From Brevibacillus sp. (GTDB taxonomy: Bacteria; Bacillota; Bacilli; Brevibacillales; Brevibacillaceae): a stretch of 29,708 bases of DNA. The stretch spans positions 1 through 29,708 of the forward strand of contig JARDZO010000035.1 of NCBI GenBank assembly GCA_029240815.1, given 5' to 3'. The position numbers and the translations under genes are program-made. Each line of letters begins with the position of its first letter. Positions within the stretch are counted from its first letter, which is position 1. This document shows positions 1 to 7,810 of the stretch, in pieces. The notes under the pieces were generated by a model. The model was not told the DNA's origin and did no database searches. It saw nothing but the letters and a program-made list of their open reading frames with translations.

Positions 1-5
1 AGAGC

Positions 6-43
6 AAAAAGCACTGTGAGCGTCTACCGCCAACAGTGCTTTT
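6..43. terminator. Bidirectional intrinsic terminator
   Basis: Complementary arms AAAAAGCACTGT (6-17) and ACAGTGCTTTT (33-43) flank a 15-nt loop, with A-rich and T-rich outer edges. It can end the minus-strand regulator gene whose stop lies at 56, and it could also stop transcription arriving from the left. Confidence 0.75.
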
Positions 44-55
44 ATCTGATTTGCT

Positions 56-319
56 TCATTTTGTATACACGATTTTTTTGATCGTCTCCACGGAAAGGCA
101 GTATTCCATCGCTAACTGATCAATCGACCTGCCGCATTTAAAGGAAGCTTTAATGGAGCGGTTCCGGTCATCAATCAGCTTTCTCCCGCCAGAACGCGTC
201 CCCCACTTCTGGTAGGTGGTTTCTGGTTTGGGGATGTAGATGGTTTCACCTTGCACGTACTTCTGGATCTCTTCGACCAGTCTTTCCGGTAAAATCGCGG
301 TTGCATTCACATATTTCAT
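56..319 (-). CDS. CD3324 family protein (small Mor/HTH-like regulator)
   Basis: The 87-aa protein starts MKYVNATAILPERLVEEIQ, continues with a YVQGETIYIPKPE segment and an RNRSIKASFKCGRS segment, and ends in a likely helix-turn-helix (LAMEYCLSVETIKKIV, about residues 69-84). This layout is typical of the CD3324 family of small Firmicute proteins, which resemble the DNA-binding part of Mor-type activators. A DNA-binding role is inferred; the target is unknown. I chose the ATG at 319 because AAGGGG lies about 9 nt upstream and family members begin MKY. A start at 394 would add 25 unrelated residues. The gene follows the sugar-acid cluster on the same strand but is separated from it by about 300 nt, and has its own terminator (6-43). 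An inverted repeat overlaps its ribosome binding site. Confidence 0.75.
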   Translation of the reverse strand: MKYVNATAILPERLVEEIQKYVQGETIYIPKPETTYQKWGTRSGGRKLIDDRNRSIKASFKCGRSIDQLAMEYCLSVETIKKIVYTK

Positions 320-330
320 TTCTGCCAGCC

Positions 331-355
331 CCTTATTTTGATTGGTAAAATAAGG
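331..355 (-). promoter_or_regulatory. Inverted repeat overlapping the RBS of the CD3324-family gene
   Basis: CCTTATTTT (331-339) and AAAATAAGG (347-355) are perfect 9-bp arms around a 7-nt loop. On the minus-strand transcript the second arm runs into the AAGGGG ribosome binding site. It could be an operator, for example for autoregulation, or an RNA hairpin limiting translation. The repeat is seen directly; the function is inferred. Confidence 0.5.
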
Positions 356-404
356 TCTGCAAAGCCAAAATGAATGGACATGCAATACGCTCATGGGCGA
401 TGGT

Positions 405-500
405 TTATCTGGTTGTCTGCCCCATGCAAAGTATCGCCTCTGTCATTCCAGGCTTTGCATGAGTGGCTGCAGTATCGGGCAAACAAACGTAATTTGCCAT
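405..500 (-). CDS. Possible 31-aa leader peptide upstream of the CD3324-family gene
   Basis: A short frame starts with ATG at 500 behind a strong site, GGAGGTGAAAGG (501-512 on the plus strand), and stops at 405. The peptide begins MANYVCLPDTAATHAKPGM and carries two cysteines. I recognise no family. It ends 85 nt before the regulator gene and could be a leader peptide or an independent microprotein. The ribosome binding site is the only real support. Confidence 0.3.
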   Translation of the reverse strand: MANYVCLPDTAATHAKPGMTEAILCMGQTTR

Positions 501-520
501 CCTTTCACCTCCAGGTTACT

Positions 521-548
521 AAAAAGGAACTACCTTTTTGCTAGTATA
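521..548 (-). promoter_or_regulatory. Possible -10 and small hairpin before the leader ORF
   Basis: On the minus strand a TATACT hexamer (543-548) is followed by a perfect 7-bp hairpin, AAAAAGG-loop-CCTTTTT (arms 521-527 and 533-539), just before the leader ORF's ribosome binding site. No good -35 box lies 16-18 bp upstream. It could be a promoter with a 5' hairpin, or a weak terminator for transcription leaving the catabolic operon. Confidence 0.3.
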
Positions 549-603
549 AAACAAACCGAATCTTTTTGCATCTTGTTCCTTTTTTCCTATTTCTTTACCA
601 GCT

Positions 604-624
604 CAGCCCAGTCTTCCGGGGCTG
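604..624 (-). terminator. Weak hairpin after the catabolic operon
   Basis: CAGCCC (604-609) and GGGCTG (619-624) form a 6-bp GC-rich stem with a 9-nt loop immediately after the last gene of the operon. No T-run follows on the minus strand, so this may be an RNA-stabilising hairpin rather than a true terminator. Confidence 0.25.
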
Positions 625-625
625 C

Positions 626-1516
626 TTACACATTCCGAAACGTATTGGTCAACCTCCCCAGCTTTTCGATCTCGACCGTCACCACGTCGCTGTCCTTTAA
701 CCACACCTGCTGTTCGACAGGGTACCCAGTAATGACTCCCTCCGGCGTTCCCGTCAGGATCACGTCTCCAGGGTTCAAGGTCATGTGCTGAGAAATATAG
801 CTGATAATCTCCGGGCAGGAGAAAATCAAGTCTGAGGTGCTGGAGTTTTGGCGCAGCTCGCCGTTCACATACGTACGGATCTGGAGCTGGTCCGGATCTC
901 CTACCTCATCTGCGCTGACGAGGTAGGGACCGATCGGGCAAAACTTGTCGCACGTCTTGCCCAAAAGCCACTGCGAGGTCGTAAACTGCAGGTCGCGGGC
1001 GGACACATCATTGGCGTTGCAATATCCGTAGACGTACGATAAGGCCTCTTCTTTTGAGACATGGCTCGCCTGTTTGCCGATGACTATCACCAGCTCAGCC
1101 TCGTAGTCTACTTTCTCAGAAGTAGCAGGCAGCGGTACGTCTTCCTGGTGTCCCGCGAGCGCATTGGCGAACTTGCTGAACAGGATCGGTGTCGCAGGAT
1201 ACGCCATGTTGCACTCATCGGCGTGCTTTTTATAGTTCAGTCCCACGCAAATGATCTTGGAAGGGGCAGGAACCGTGGGAGCCAGCGTCAAATCCTCTTC
1301 CTGATAAAACAGGCTCTCTTGCTCATAGACGGCATCGATCAGTCTCGCCAAGAGCTGCTTGCTCTCTGCTCCCCCCGCAATGAGAGCTTCGACTGACGCA
1401 GGGACGTGGCTCCACTCCGGATGCTGCGCAGCTGCCGCTTGCACGTCGAGAATGCCTTTCTCCGTCTTGACGCCCAGGGCAATTCCGTCCCGCTTGTGAA
1501 ATACGACTGTAATCAT
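626..1516 (-). CDS. Fumarylacetoacetate hydrolase family protein (diketo-deoxy sugar acid hydrolase type)
   Basis: The 296-aa protein has the FAH C-terminal fold. CVGLNYKKHADE (90-101) supplies the His-x-x-Glu pair (H98, E101), DYEAEL (137-142) supplies metal ligands E139 and E141, and YCNANDVSARD (165-175) supplies D170. GKTCDKFCPIGPYLV (186-200) and TGTPEGV (255-261) are also typical. Relatives include 2,4-diketo-3-deoxy-L-fuconate/L-rhamnonate hydrolases, which split their substrate into pyruvate and a hydroxyacid, as well as acylpyruvases. Location 3 kb from an SDR that could supply a 2,4-diketo acid favours the first role, but this is inference. The start at 1516 has GGAGGATTACC before it. 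It is the last gene of the six-gene block starting at 6173, 16 nt after the aldehyde dehydrogenase. Confidence 0.85.
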   Translation of the reverse strand: MITVVFHKRDGIALGVKTEKGILDVQAAAAQHPEWSHVPASVEALIAGGAESKQLLARLIDAVYEQESLFYQEEDLTLAPTVPAPSKIICVGLNYKKHADECNMAYPATPILFSKFANALAGHQEDVPLPATSEKVDYEAELVIVIGKQASHVSKEEALSYVYGYCNANDVSARDLQFTTSQWLLGKTCDKFCPIGPYLVSADEVGDPDQLQIRTYVNGELRQNSSTSDLIFSCPEIISYISQHMTLNPGDVILTGTPEGVITGYPVEQQVWLKDSDVVTVEIEKLGRLTNTFRNV

Positions 1517-1532
1517 GGTAATCCTCCTACGG

Positions 1533-2999
1533 TTAAGGCTTGATAAAGACCGTTTTAATCGATGTAAAGAATTCGATGGCCGCTTGCCCTTGCTCGCGCG
1601 AATGGGAGCTGGACTGCTTCATGCCGCCAAACGGCGCCTGGAGCTCTACCCCGGCTGATTCGGCATTGATTCGCACAAGTCCTGCCTCGATTTCGTTCAC
1701 AAACGAAAGAATGTTGGCGATGTTCTGTGTGAAAATGGAGGCGCTCAAACCATACTGGACGTCATTGGCCAGCTCGATCGCCTGCTCCAGATTGTCCACC
1801 TTGATCAAAGCGAGTACAGGACCAAAGATCTCTTCCTGCGCAATCACCATTTCGTTCGTCACATTTTCAAAAACAGTCGGCTCCACGAAAAAGCCTTGGT
1901 CCAATCCGTTCTCCGTAAGTCTGGAGCCGCCTTGAATGAGTGTGGCTCCTTCTGCCTTTCCTTTTTCGATGTAAGACAGCACCGTTTTTAATTGGCTTTC
2001 ACTAGCGCATGGTCCCATCCAGGTGGTGCTCTGCATGCCATCGCCAATCGGCAGCTGCGCGACTCTCTCAAGCAGTCTCTCCTTAAAAGCATCGTAGATC
2101 CCGCTCTGTACGATGACTCGACTCGTGGCGGTGCACTTTTGCCCCGTAGAGCGAAGTCCACCGCTGATCGTCGCTTCCACGGCAAGATCGAGGTCGGCGT
2201 CATCGGCAACAATTACCGGATTTTTGCCGCCCATCTCCAGCTGGTACTTGGCACCGCGGGCCAGTGCCCCTTGCCCGACTCGTTTGCCTACTGCATCGGA
2301 GCCGGTAAACGTAATGCCGTTGATGTCGGGGTGATCGATGATTCCCTGACCAATGACAGCACCTGGCCCGGTCACCATGTTGACCACACCCGGTGGCAGC
2401 CCTGCCTCATCAAAGCACTCCATGATTTTTGCAGCTGTGACCGCTGTTTCCTGCGCTGGCTTGAAGACGACGACATTGCCGTAAACGAGAGCGGGTGCCA
2501 TTTTCCAAATCGGAATCGCAACGGGAAAGTTCCACGGTGTGATGACACCCACGACCCCGAGAGGCGTACGGGTCGTATACATCAACCCTTCGCTGTCCGT
2601 CGAGGGAATGACGTCCCCCACCTTGCGCATGCCTTCGCCTGCGTAGTAGCGCAAGATGGCGATTCCGCGCGCTGTTTCCCCTTTGGCTTCTCCAAAAGTT
2701 TTTCCCATTTCCCGGGTCATGGTTTCCGCAATCTCATCGAGGCGTTTTTCCATAGCATTTGCTACTTGAAAGAGAAACTCGCCTCGAGCCGGAGCGGATA
2801 GCTTGCGCCACGCCCGTTGTGCTTGTTTCGCTGAGGAGACGGCATTCTCTAAATCACCCGCACCTGATTTTTGTACGTATCCGACGATTTCTTGCCTGTT
2901 GGCCGGATTGACGCTTGCTTCGATTTCGCTGCCCAGAGACGAAACCCAGGCTCCGTTCACATAGTTCAAATACGTTTTCACGTCTGTTTTTACAGTCAT
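1533..2999 (-). CDS. NAD(P)-dependent aldehyde dehydrogenase, probable 2,5-dioxovalerate (alpha-ketoglutarate semialdehyde) dehydrogenase
   Basis: The 488-aa protein is an intact ALDH: PWNFP with N157, the cofactor loop FTGSDAVG (231-238), general base E255 in QLEMGGKNP, nucleophile C289 in GQKCTA, and EEIFGPV near the C-terminus. Length and sequence style match the GucD/YcbD group of Bacilli, which oxidises 2-oxoglutarate semialdehyde to 2-oxoglutarate in glucarate and pentonate pathways. That is what the FAH-fold keto-deoxy-pentonate dehydratase at 5274-6173 would require. The ATG at 2999 is preferred because AAGGAG lies 9 nt upstream. The start at 3038 would overlap the preceding gene and add 13 untypical residues. 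Succinate-semialdehyde or another aldehyde substrate cannot be excluded. Confidence 0.9.
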   Translation of the reverse strand: MTVKTDVKTYLNYVNGAWVSSLGSEIEASVNPANRQEIVGYVQKSGAGDLENAVSSAKQAQRAWRKLSAPARGEFLFQVANAMEKRLDEIAETMTREMGKTFGEAKGETARGIAILRYYAGEGMRKVGDVIPSTDSEGLMYTTRTPLGVVGVITPWNFPVAIPIWKMAPALVYGNVVVFKPAQETAVTAAKIMECFDEAGLPPGVVNMVTGPGAVIGQGIIDHPDINGITFTGSDAVGKRVGQGALARGAKYQLEMGGKNPVIVADDADLDLAVEATISGGLRSTGQKCTATSRVIVQSGIYDAFKERLLERVAQLPIGDGMQSTTWMGPCASESQLKTVLSYIEKGKAEGATLIQGGSRLTENGLDQGFFVEPTVFENVTNEMVIAQEEIFGPVLALIKVDNLEQAIELANDVQYGLSASIFTQNIANILSFVNEIEAGLVRINAESAGVELQAPFGGMKQSSSHSREQGQAAIEFFTSIKTVFIKP

Positions 3000-3021
3000 C
3001 TGTTCTCTCTCCTTTTCTCTC

Positions 3022-4197
3022 CTAAAATGTCGGACCAATTCGCCAAATGCCGAAGTCGTGCTGCTTCAGAATTTCCGCTTTGGTCATTTTTCCGGAAGCT
3101 ACCAGCCCTACCTCATCAAAGAGCCGTTGACCGACAGCCGAAATGGACTCTGTTCCGTCAATGATGGTGCCTGCATTGACGTCGATGTTGTCCCCCATCT
3201 TCTCGAAGATGGCAGAATTGGTGGCGATTTTGATGACGGGTGCGATCGGCGAGCCTGTCGGGGTGCCCCTTCCTGTCGTAAACAGAACCACCTGCGCTCC
3301 CCCCGCTACCATCCCTGTCAGCTGCTCGATGTCGTGTCCGGGCGTATCCATCCAAACCAGTCCCTTTTTGCTCGGCGTCTGCGCGTAATCGATCAGCTCC
3401 TGCAACGGTCGACTTCCGGCTTTGTTGGCTGCCCCCAATGATTTTTCCTCCAAGGAACTGAGCCCGCCTTTGATATTTCCCGGACTTGGATTGCCCGTGC
3501 GAATATCTACCCCCATCAGAAAAGCGCGGTCTTCCATCGCCTTGATGACTTCGTAGACTCGCTTGGCTACCTTTTCATCGACTGCACGATCAGCCAACAA
3601 ATGCTCGGCCCCAATCAACTCGGTCGTTTCTGCCAAAATGGACGTGCCTCCGTAATCAACAATCAAATCGCTGACGACGCCGACGGCAGGATTGGCTGAC
3701 AAGCCCGAACAAGCATCGGAGCCTCCGCACTCGGTGCCAATGATCAGCTCACTGAAATCACATAACTCTCTGCGCTGCATGGACGCGTCCTGTACCATCT
3801 TGGCAGCAATTTTCGCCCCCTGCGCGATCGTGAAAAGTGTCCCTCCGTGATCCTGTATCGAGACGACTTCCACCGGCTTGCCCGTCTTGGCGATTTCTCC
3901 CGCTACGCTCCTCGCTTGATGGGTCTCGCAGCCAAGCCCGAGAACGACGACCCCGTATACATTCGGATTGGCACCCATTCCCGCGTACGTCCGAAAAGTC
4001 TGCTCGTAGTCCACTCCAACTTGCGCGCAGCCATGCTGATGGATGAACGATACGGTTCCTTGCACCAGCTCTGTAATCTGTTTGGCCGCTTGTGTCGCGC
4101 ACGTAATGGTCGGCAGGATCAATACGTGGTTGCGCACACCGACTCGCCCGTCCGAACGGCGGTAGCCCCAGAACTTCCCGCTATCTTGCTTCGACAA
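3022..4197 (-). CDS. UxaA-family dehydratase, large (C-terminal type) subunit
   Basis: About 391 aa, matching the UxaA/GarD C-terminal catalytic domain. The conserved opening [20 protein letters not shown] lies at residues 11-30, followed by [42 protein letters not shown] and [15 protein letters not shown]. Family members remove water from altronate or galactarate using an Fe(II) centre; SuyB sulfolactate sulfo-lyase is a relative. The subunit is split from its SAF-like small partner encoded just upstream. I prefer the TTG at 4197 because GGAAGGGG lies 8-9 nt upstream and homologues start near this point. An ATG at 4245 is possible but would overlap the small-subunit gene by 65 nt. Substrate is unassigned; context points to an aldonate or aldarate. 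Confidence 0.85.
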   Translation of the reverse strand: MSKQDSGKFWGYRRSDGRVGVRNHVLILPTITCATQAAKQITELVQGTVSFIHQHGCAQVGVDYEQTFRTYAGMGANPNVYGVVVLGLGCETHQARSVAGEIAKTGKPVEVVSIQDHGGTLFTIAQGAKIAAKMVQDASMQRRELCDFSELIIGTECGGSDACSGLSANPAVGVVSDLIVDYGGTSILAETTELIGAEHLLADRAVDEKVAKRVYEVIKAMEDRAFLMGVDIRTGNPSPGNIKGGLSSLEEKSLGAANKAGSRPLQELIDYAQTPSKKGLVWMDTPGHDIEQLTGMVAGGAQVVLFTTGRGTPTGSPIAPVIKIATNSAIFEKMGDNIDVNAGTIIDGTESISAVGQRLFDEVGLVASGKMTKAEILKQHDFGIWRIGPTF

Positions 4198-4489
4198 TGC
4201 GATCGCCCCTTCCCCGCTTGCCTTCGAGATTGTGAATGTGAACATGCTCTCCTGGCTTGATCTCTTGTGTTGCTACACCGATCACTTCTCCGTACTTGAG
4301 GATGTCCTCGCCCTGCCCGATCGCTACGACAGCAAATTTGTGCCCAAAATCGATCGGATCGTGCAGCATGACCTCGATGGTGCGGTCCTCACATGCCACA
4401 GTGACGGCCACGCCCGCGGGAATCACTTCGAGGGCTACCGCCACTTTATCTTGAGGTTTCATCATGACCGTCTTGTACGTTCCTGCCAT
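4181..4489 (-). CDS. UxaA-family dehydratase, small (SAF-domain) subunit
   Basis: The 102-aa protein corresponds to the N-terminal SAF domain of altronate/galactarate dehydratases. It contains HDPIDFGHKFAV (43-54), KYGEVIGVAT (65-74) and the metal-site-like EHVHIHN (81-87). In many bacteria this domain is fused to the large subunit; here, as in SuyA/SuyB and other two-gene systems, it is separate. Its 3' end overlaps the likely start of the large subunit by 17 nt, implying translational coupling. The ATG at 4489 follows GGAGGAGGG with good spacing. The gene lies 20 nt after the SDR gene. Confidence 0.85.
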   Translation of the reverse strand: MAGTYKTVMMKPQDKVAVALEVIPAGVAVTVACEDRTIEVMLHDPIDFGHKFAVVAIGQGEDILKYGEVIGVATQEIKPGEHVHIHNLEGKRGRGDRIVEAR

Positions 4490-4509
4490 GTCTTTCCCTC
4501 CTCCTGTCG

Positions 4510-5277
4510 CTATCTTGCCGTCAATCCGCCATCCGCCACGTAGTTGCTTCCGGTAATAAACGACGCTTCATCACTCGCGAGAAAGCAGACCAGATTGGCG
4601 ATCTCCTGCGGGTTTCCCATGCGTCCGATTGGTTGACGCTGCTCCATCTGTTTTCTGGCTTCTTCTGGTGCGGGCTGACCTGCCAGTATTTTTTGGATCC
4701 ATGGAGAGTCGACCGTTCCTGGCGATATGGCGTTCACGCGGATTCCCGCTTCGGCAAAATCCGATGCGACTGATTTGGTCAGACCCACGATTGCTGCCTT
4801 CGAGGCACAATAGCCTGCACGATTCAGCACACCGACCATTCCTGCTACCGAAGCGATGTTGATGATGCAGCCGCGATTTTTTTGCGTCAGCATTTGCTTC
4901 ACCGCGTATTTGCAACCGAAAAACGCGCCTTTGGCATTGATGCTCATCATCGTGTCCCATTCCGCTTCCGTCTGCGTAAGCACGGTTCCTGCCTTGCCTA
5001 CGCCGGCATTATTCACCATAATGTCAATCTTCTGATAATTGTCCGCAATCTTTTGCAGGACATTGCCTACCTGCACTTCCTGGCTTACATCCATCAGGAA
5101 AAACTGTGCGCGACCGCCTTCCTTTTCTAAATCGGCTACGACTTCTATCCCTCTGTTCTTATCCAGGTCGCATACCGCTACGAGTGCGCCCTCCCTGCTC
5201 AGACGACGGGCAATCGCTTCTCCGATGCCTGATGCGGCTCCGGTGACAACGGCTACTTTTCCCGTCAATCTCTTCAT
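4510..5277 (-). CDS. SDR-family oxidoreductase, probable keto-deoxy sugar acid or sugar dehydrogenase
   Basis: The 255-aa protein is a classical short-chain dehydrogenase: TGAASGIG (12-19), NNAG (89-92), and the catalytic S143, Y156 and K160 (YCASK). The acidic CDLD (36-39) after beta-2 favours NAD over NADP. The C-terminus FITGSNYVADGG is standard. The same family includes 2-keto-3-deoxy-L-fuconate 4-dehydrogenase and L-rhamnose 1-dehydrogenase. Pairing with an FAH hydrolase in one operon suggests oxidation of a 2-keto-3-deoxy acid to a 2,4-diketo acid, but glucose 1-dehydrogenase-like roles are possible. The start overlaps the previous gene's stop (ATGA, 5274-5277), so the two are translationally coupled. 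Confidence 0.85.
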   Translation of the reverse strand: MKRLTGKVAVVTGAASGIGEAIARRLSREGALVAVCDLDKNRGIEVVADLEKEGGRAQFFLMDVSQEVQVGNVLQKIADNYQKIDIMVNNAGVGKAGTVLTQTEAEWDTMMSINAKGAFFGCKYAVKQMLTQKNRGCIINIASVAGMVGVLNRAGYCASKAAIVGLTKSVASDFAEAGIRVNAISPGTVDSPWIQKILAGQPAPEEARKQMEQRQPIGRMGNPQEIANLVCFLASDEASFITGSNYVADGGLTAR

Positions 5278-6173
5278 ACCGGGATGCTCCCAGCGACTTG
5301 GCTCTTCACAGGGTTGGATAACACGCCGATCCCTTCAATCTCAATCTCAATGCGATCCCCATCTGCCAGTGTAAATTCATCTGGTGGAACGATGCAGGTG
5401 CCTGTCAGCAATACGGTTCCATCAAATATCGTGTTGTCCCTCAACAAATAGGAAACGAGCTCATCGAACTTGCGCTTCAGCTGTCCGGTGCTAGCAGAGC
5501 CTTCCACCACTTTTTCGCCGCCTCGGAATATGCGGCACACGATCTGGAACGCGTATGGATCGTCGACCGAGTCGACCAAACGTATCGCGGGTCCAATCGA
5601 GCAGGAGCCCCTCCACATTTTCGCTTGTGGCAAATAAAGCGGATTCTCCCCTTCAATATCTCGGCAGCTCATATCATTGCCAGCCGTGTAACCGACGATC
5701 CGCCCGTCCCTCGCGAGCACAAGTCCCAGCTCGGGCTCTGGAATCTGCCAGTTGGAATCACTGCGCAAGTACAAATCCCGATTAGGGCCAATCGTGCGAG
5801 CTGCTGTGGACTTGAAGAAAATCTCCGGACGCTCTGCCTCATATACCTTGTCGTAGAAAGTCGTCGCGTCCAGCTTTCCGCCCGTCGCCTCGTAATTCCG
5901 TGCATCCCGGCTACGCTCGTAGGTCACACCGCACGCCCATACCTCTGCTGCTTCCAAAGGGACCAAGAGCTCAAGCTCTTCTACCTTCCCAGGGATGGGC
6001 TCACTGCTGGAAATGATGTCTGTGACCCATTCCAAAGGAGTTTGCTGGCATCCGTCAGCTTCCTTGACCAATTCCATAAAATCCGTTTGCGGCAATCGAT
6101 ATACGTATGATTCGTCCGTGACGGCAGCCAATACTGGTGCAGCACCTTCTTGCAAAAAGCGAATGATTCGCAT
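5274..6173 (-). CDS. FAH-fold 2-keto-3-deoxy-pentonate (D-xylonate/arabinonate type) dehydratase
   Basis: The 299-aa protein is clearly different from the FAH protein at 626-1516. It has EVWACGVTYERSRDAR (77-92), YEAERPEIFFK (111-121), PEPELGLVL with metal ligands E146 and E148, GNDMSCRDIEGENPLYLPQAK (165-185) with D167, and GSCSIGP. These blocks are typical of the 2-keto-3-deoxy-D-arabinonate/xylonate dehydratase branch (Sulfolobus KdaD and bacterial Weimberg enzymes). That branch removes water to give 2-oxoglutarate semialdehyde, the substrate of the ALDH in the same operon. It is the first gene of the downstream block: GGAGGG precedes the ATG and an operator palindrome lies 17-33 nt upstream. 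Assignment to pathway is strong; the exact pentonate stereoisomer is not determined. Confidence 0.8.
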   Translation of the reverse strand: MRIIRFLQEGAAPVLAAVTDESYVYRLPQTDFMELVKEADGCQQTPLEWVTDIISSSEPIPGKVEELELLVPLEAAEVWACGVTYERSRDARNYEATGGKLDATTFYDKVYEAERPEIFFKSTAARTIGPNRDLYLRSDSNWQIPEPELGLVLARDGRIVGYTAGNDMSCRDIEGENPLYLPQAKMWRGSCSIGPAIRLVDSVDDPYAFQIVCRIFRGGEKVVEGSASTGQLKRKFDELVSYLLRDNTIFDGTVLLTGTCIVPPDEFTLADGDRIEIEIEGIGVLSNPVKSQVAGSIPV

Positions 6174-6189
6174 AGGTTACCCTCCAATT

Positions 6190-6226
6190 GTTTTATATTG
6201 TAAAACAGCGTTCTATATTATGATCG
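6190..6226 (-). promoter_or_regulatory. Operator copy 1 with promoter of the downstream catabolic block
   Basis: GTTTTATATTGTAAAAC (6190-6206) is a 17-bp palindrome with one mismatch. It is followed after 3 bp by GTTCTATATTATG, which resembles half of a second copy. On the minus strand the palindrome contains TACAAT, a fair -10 box, immediately before the FAH-fold dehydratase gene. The same arrangement recurs at 21800 and 21926. It is a likely binding site for the IclR regulator encoded next to it. Confidence 0.65.
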
Positions 6227-6253
6227 TGCATAAAGCTTTCAAGCATGACCGCC

Positions 6254-7027
6254 TCATTCATTTCTTACTCCTATTCCGTAGCCCATCTGTTCAGACATCT
6301 CATCTGATGCACCCTTTAGCAACTGCAGAAATTGCTCCAGCTCCTGGTCATCTACGCGGGAAACCAAGGTGGATAGGCTAGCGGCAGCAATGACATGCCC
6401 TTGATGATTGCGAATCGGCACAGCGATGCAGCGCACGCCTGGCTCGTTCTCCTGATTGTCGACGGCATAGCCTTGTTCACGAACTTTTTGCAGCTCCGTC
6501 CGTAAATCTTGCTCATTTGTAATCGTCTTGGACGTCTGTGCCACGTAGTGATAGTCTTTCAAAATGTGCTGAAGCTCTTTTTCGCTTTTCCATGCGACAA
6601 GGGCCTTGCCAACCCCGCTGGAGTGAACAGGAATTCTCCTGCCGATTCGCGAGTACAGAATCGTCGCCTGAGGTCCTTCCACTTTATCAATATAGACACC
6701 CTCTTTATCATCGAGAATGACGAGGTGAGTCGTCTGTCCTGTCTTCATCGAGAGGTCAACGAGATACCTCTTGGCTACTTTACGAATATCCAAACCATGG
6801 ATGACAAAGTTTCCTCGTTCGAATAGTTTCATTCCCAGCCGGTATTTGCCGTTTTCAGGGTTCTGGTCGATGTAACCGTGCACCTGCAACGTTTTTAACA
6901 GGGAATGAACTGTACTTTTGTGCAACTGCATCCGCTCGCTGATATCCGTGATCTTCCATTCCATTTCCTGTTCGTCAAAGAGATCAAGAATCTTCAGCGC
7001 GCGTTCCACAGCTTGAATGATTGGCAT
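6254..7027 (-). CDS. IclR-family transcriptional regulator (KdgR-like)
   Basis: About 257 aa with an N-terminal winged helix (AVERALKILDLF, then ITDISERMQLHKSTVHSLLKTL, about residues 6-55) and a C-terminal IclR effector domain (GKYRLGMKLFE, HSSGVGKALVAW, GYAVDNQENEPGVRCIAVPI, with C near residue 210). The effector domain likely senses a keto-deoxy sugar acid. I prefer the second ATG (7027), because AAAGGATGG is well spaced for it and would overlap the first ATG at 7036. The gene sits between the two blocks of the cluster, downstream of the aldolase with 72 nt between them, and directly upstream of operator copy 1. It probably regulates both blocks. No strong terminator follows it, so read-through into the downstream block is possible. 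Confidence 0.85.
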   Translation of the reverse strand: MPIIQAVERALKILDLFDEQEMEWKITDISERMQLHKSTVHSLLKTLQVHGYIDQNPENGKYRLGMKLFERGNFVIHGLDIRKVAKRYLVDLSMKTGQTTHLVILDDKEGVYIDKVEGPQATILYSRIGRRIPVHSSGVGKALVAWKSEKELQHILKDYHYVAQTSKTITNEQDLRTELQKVREQGYAVDNQENEPGVRCIAVPIRNHQGHVIAAASLSTLVSRVDDQELEQFLQLLKGASDEMSEQMGYGIGVRNE

Positions 7028-7099
7028 TTTATCCATCCTTTTACGTCGTAATTACGGAATGATTTGGTGTTATCTTACCATAGAATCACGACCTTTGAA

Positions 7100-7774
7100 T
7101 CATCTTTTGCTCCCACTCATCCTGCCATCCAGACGCGCTTCACGGACCAATTCCACGTAGGTTTTCGCCGCATTTTCCACGGCAGCATAGTCCCCTGCTT
7201 CAATGGATTTTCGATCTAGCAAGGTTCCTCCGATCCCCACCGCAGCCGCTCCTGCCTGAATAAACGCTGCGACATTCCGCTCATCAATTCCACCTGTCGG
7301 GATGATCGGGATGTGCGGAAACGGGGCTTTTATTGCTTGGAGATAGCTGGGTTCAAAGCTGGCTGCAGGGAACAGCTTCACCAGATCAGCCCCCCACTCG
7401 ATGGCTGTAATCATTTCCGTAGGGGTCAACACACCTGGTACACTGATTTTGCCGTGACGGGCAGCAATACGGATCACATCCTGATGAAGGCTCGGGCTGA
7501 ACAGAAAGTCTGCTCCACTCTGAATGGCCATAGCTGCCGATTCAGCGTCGATCACTGTCCCCGCTCCGACGATGGCCTGGCCTCTATACTGGCGGCTAAG
7601 TCTGGCAATGCATGCAAAGGCATCCTCTGAATCTACCGTGATCTCAAGGGCAGTGATCCCTCCCCTAACCAGACTTTCCGCCACGCGTTCCATTTTCTCT
7701 GCGGGAATCTGGCGAACCACGGCGATTACTCCGCTCTCTACCAGCTTTTCCAGTAGCATTGTTTTTGGCAACAT
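7100..7774 (-). CDS. eda: KDPG/KDPGal aldolase (bifunctional 4-hydroxy-2-oxoglutarate aldolase type)
   Basis: The 224-aa class I aldolase has ALEITVD with the catalytic E44, GAGTV (70-74), Schiff-base lysine K133 in DLVKLFPA, and the phosphate-binding IPTGGID segment. It cleaves 2-keto-3-deoxy-6-phospho-gluconate or -galactonate to pyruvate and glyceraldehyde-3-phosphate. Next to DgoD and a KDG-type kinase, the 6-phospho-galactonate substrate is at least as likely as the gluconate one. The ATG at 7774 follows AAGGAGG with 9-10 nt spacing. It lies 36 nt after the kinase gene. Confidence 0.9.
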   Translation of the reverse strand: MLPKTMLLEKLVESGVIAVVRQIPAEKMERVAESLVRGGITALEITVDSEDAFACIARLSRQYRGQAIVGAGTVIDAESAAMAIQSGADFLFSPSLHQDVIRIAARHGKISVPGVLTPTEMITAIEWGADLVKLFPAASFEPSYLQAIKAPFPHIPIIPTGGIDERNVAAFIQAGAAAVGIGGTLLDRKSIEAGDYAAVENAAKTYVELVREARLDGRMSGSKR

Positions 7775-7810
7775 TTCAGTTTTCCTCCTTTCCTTGTTCT
7801 CGGCTGCACG

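Noticed and set aside
393..791. Plus-strand frame of 132 codons covering the CD3324 leader
   Set aside because: Low-complexity Ser/Cys/Phe content, no family, and it overlaps the end of a real gene on the other strand.
3000..3038. Upstream start for the aldehyde dehydrogenase
   Set aside because: It overlaps the UxaA-type gene and lacks a ribosome binding site; the ATG at 2999 has one and matches family length.
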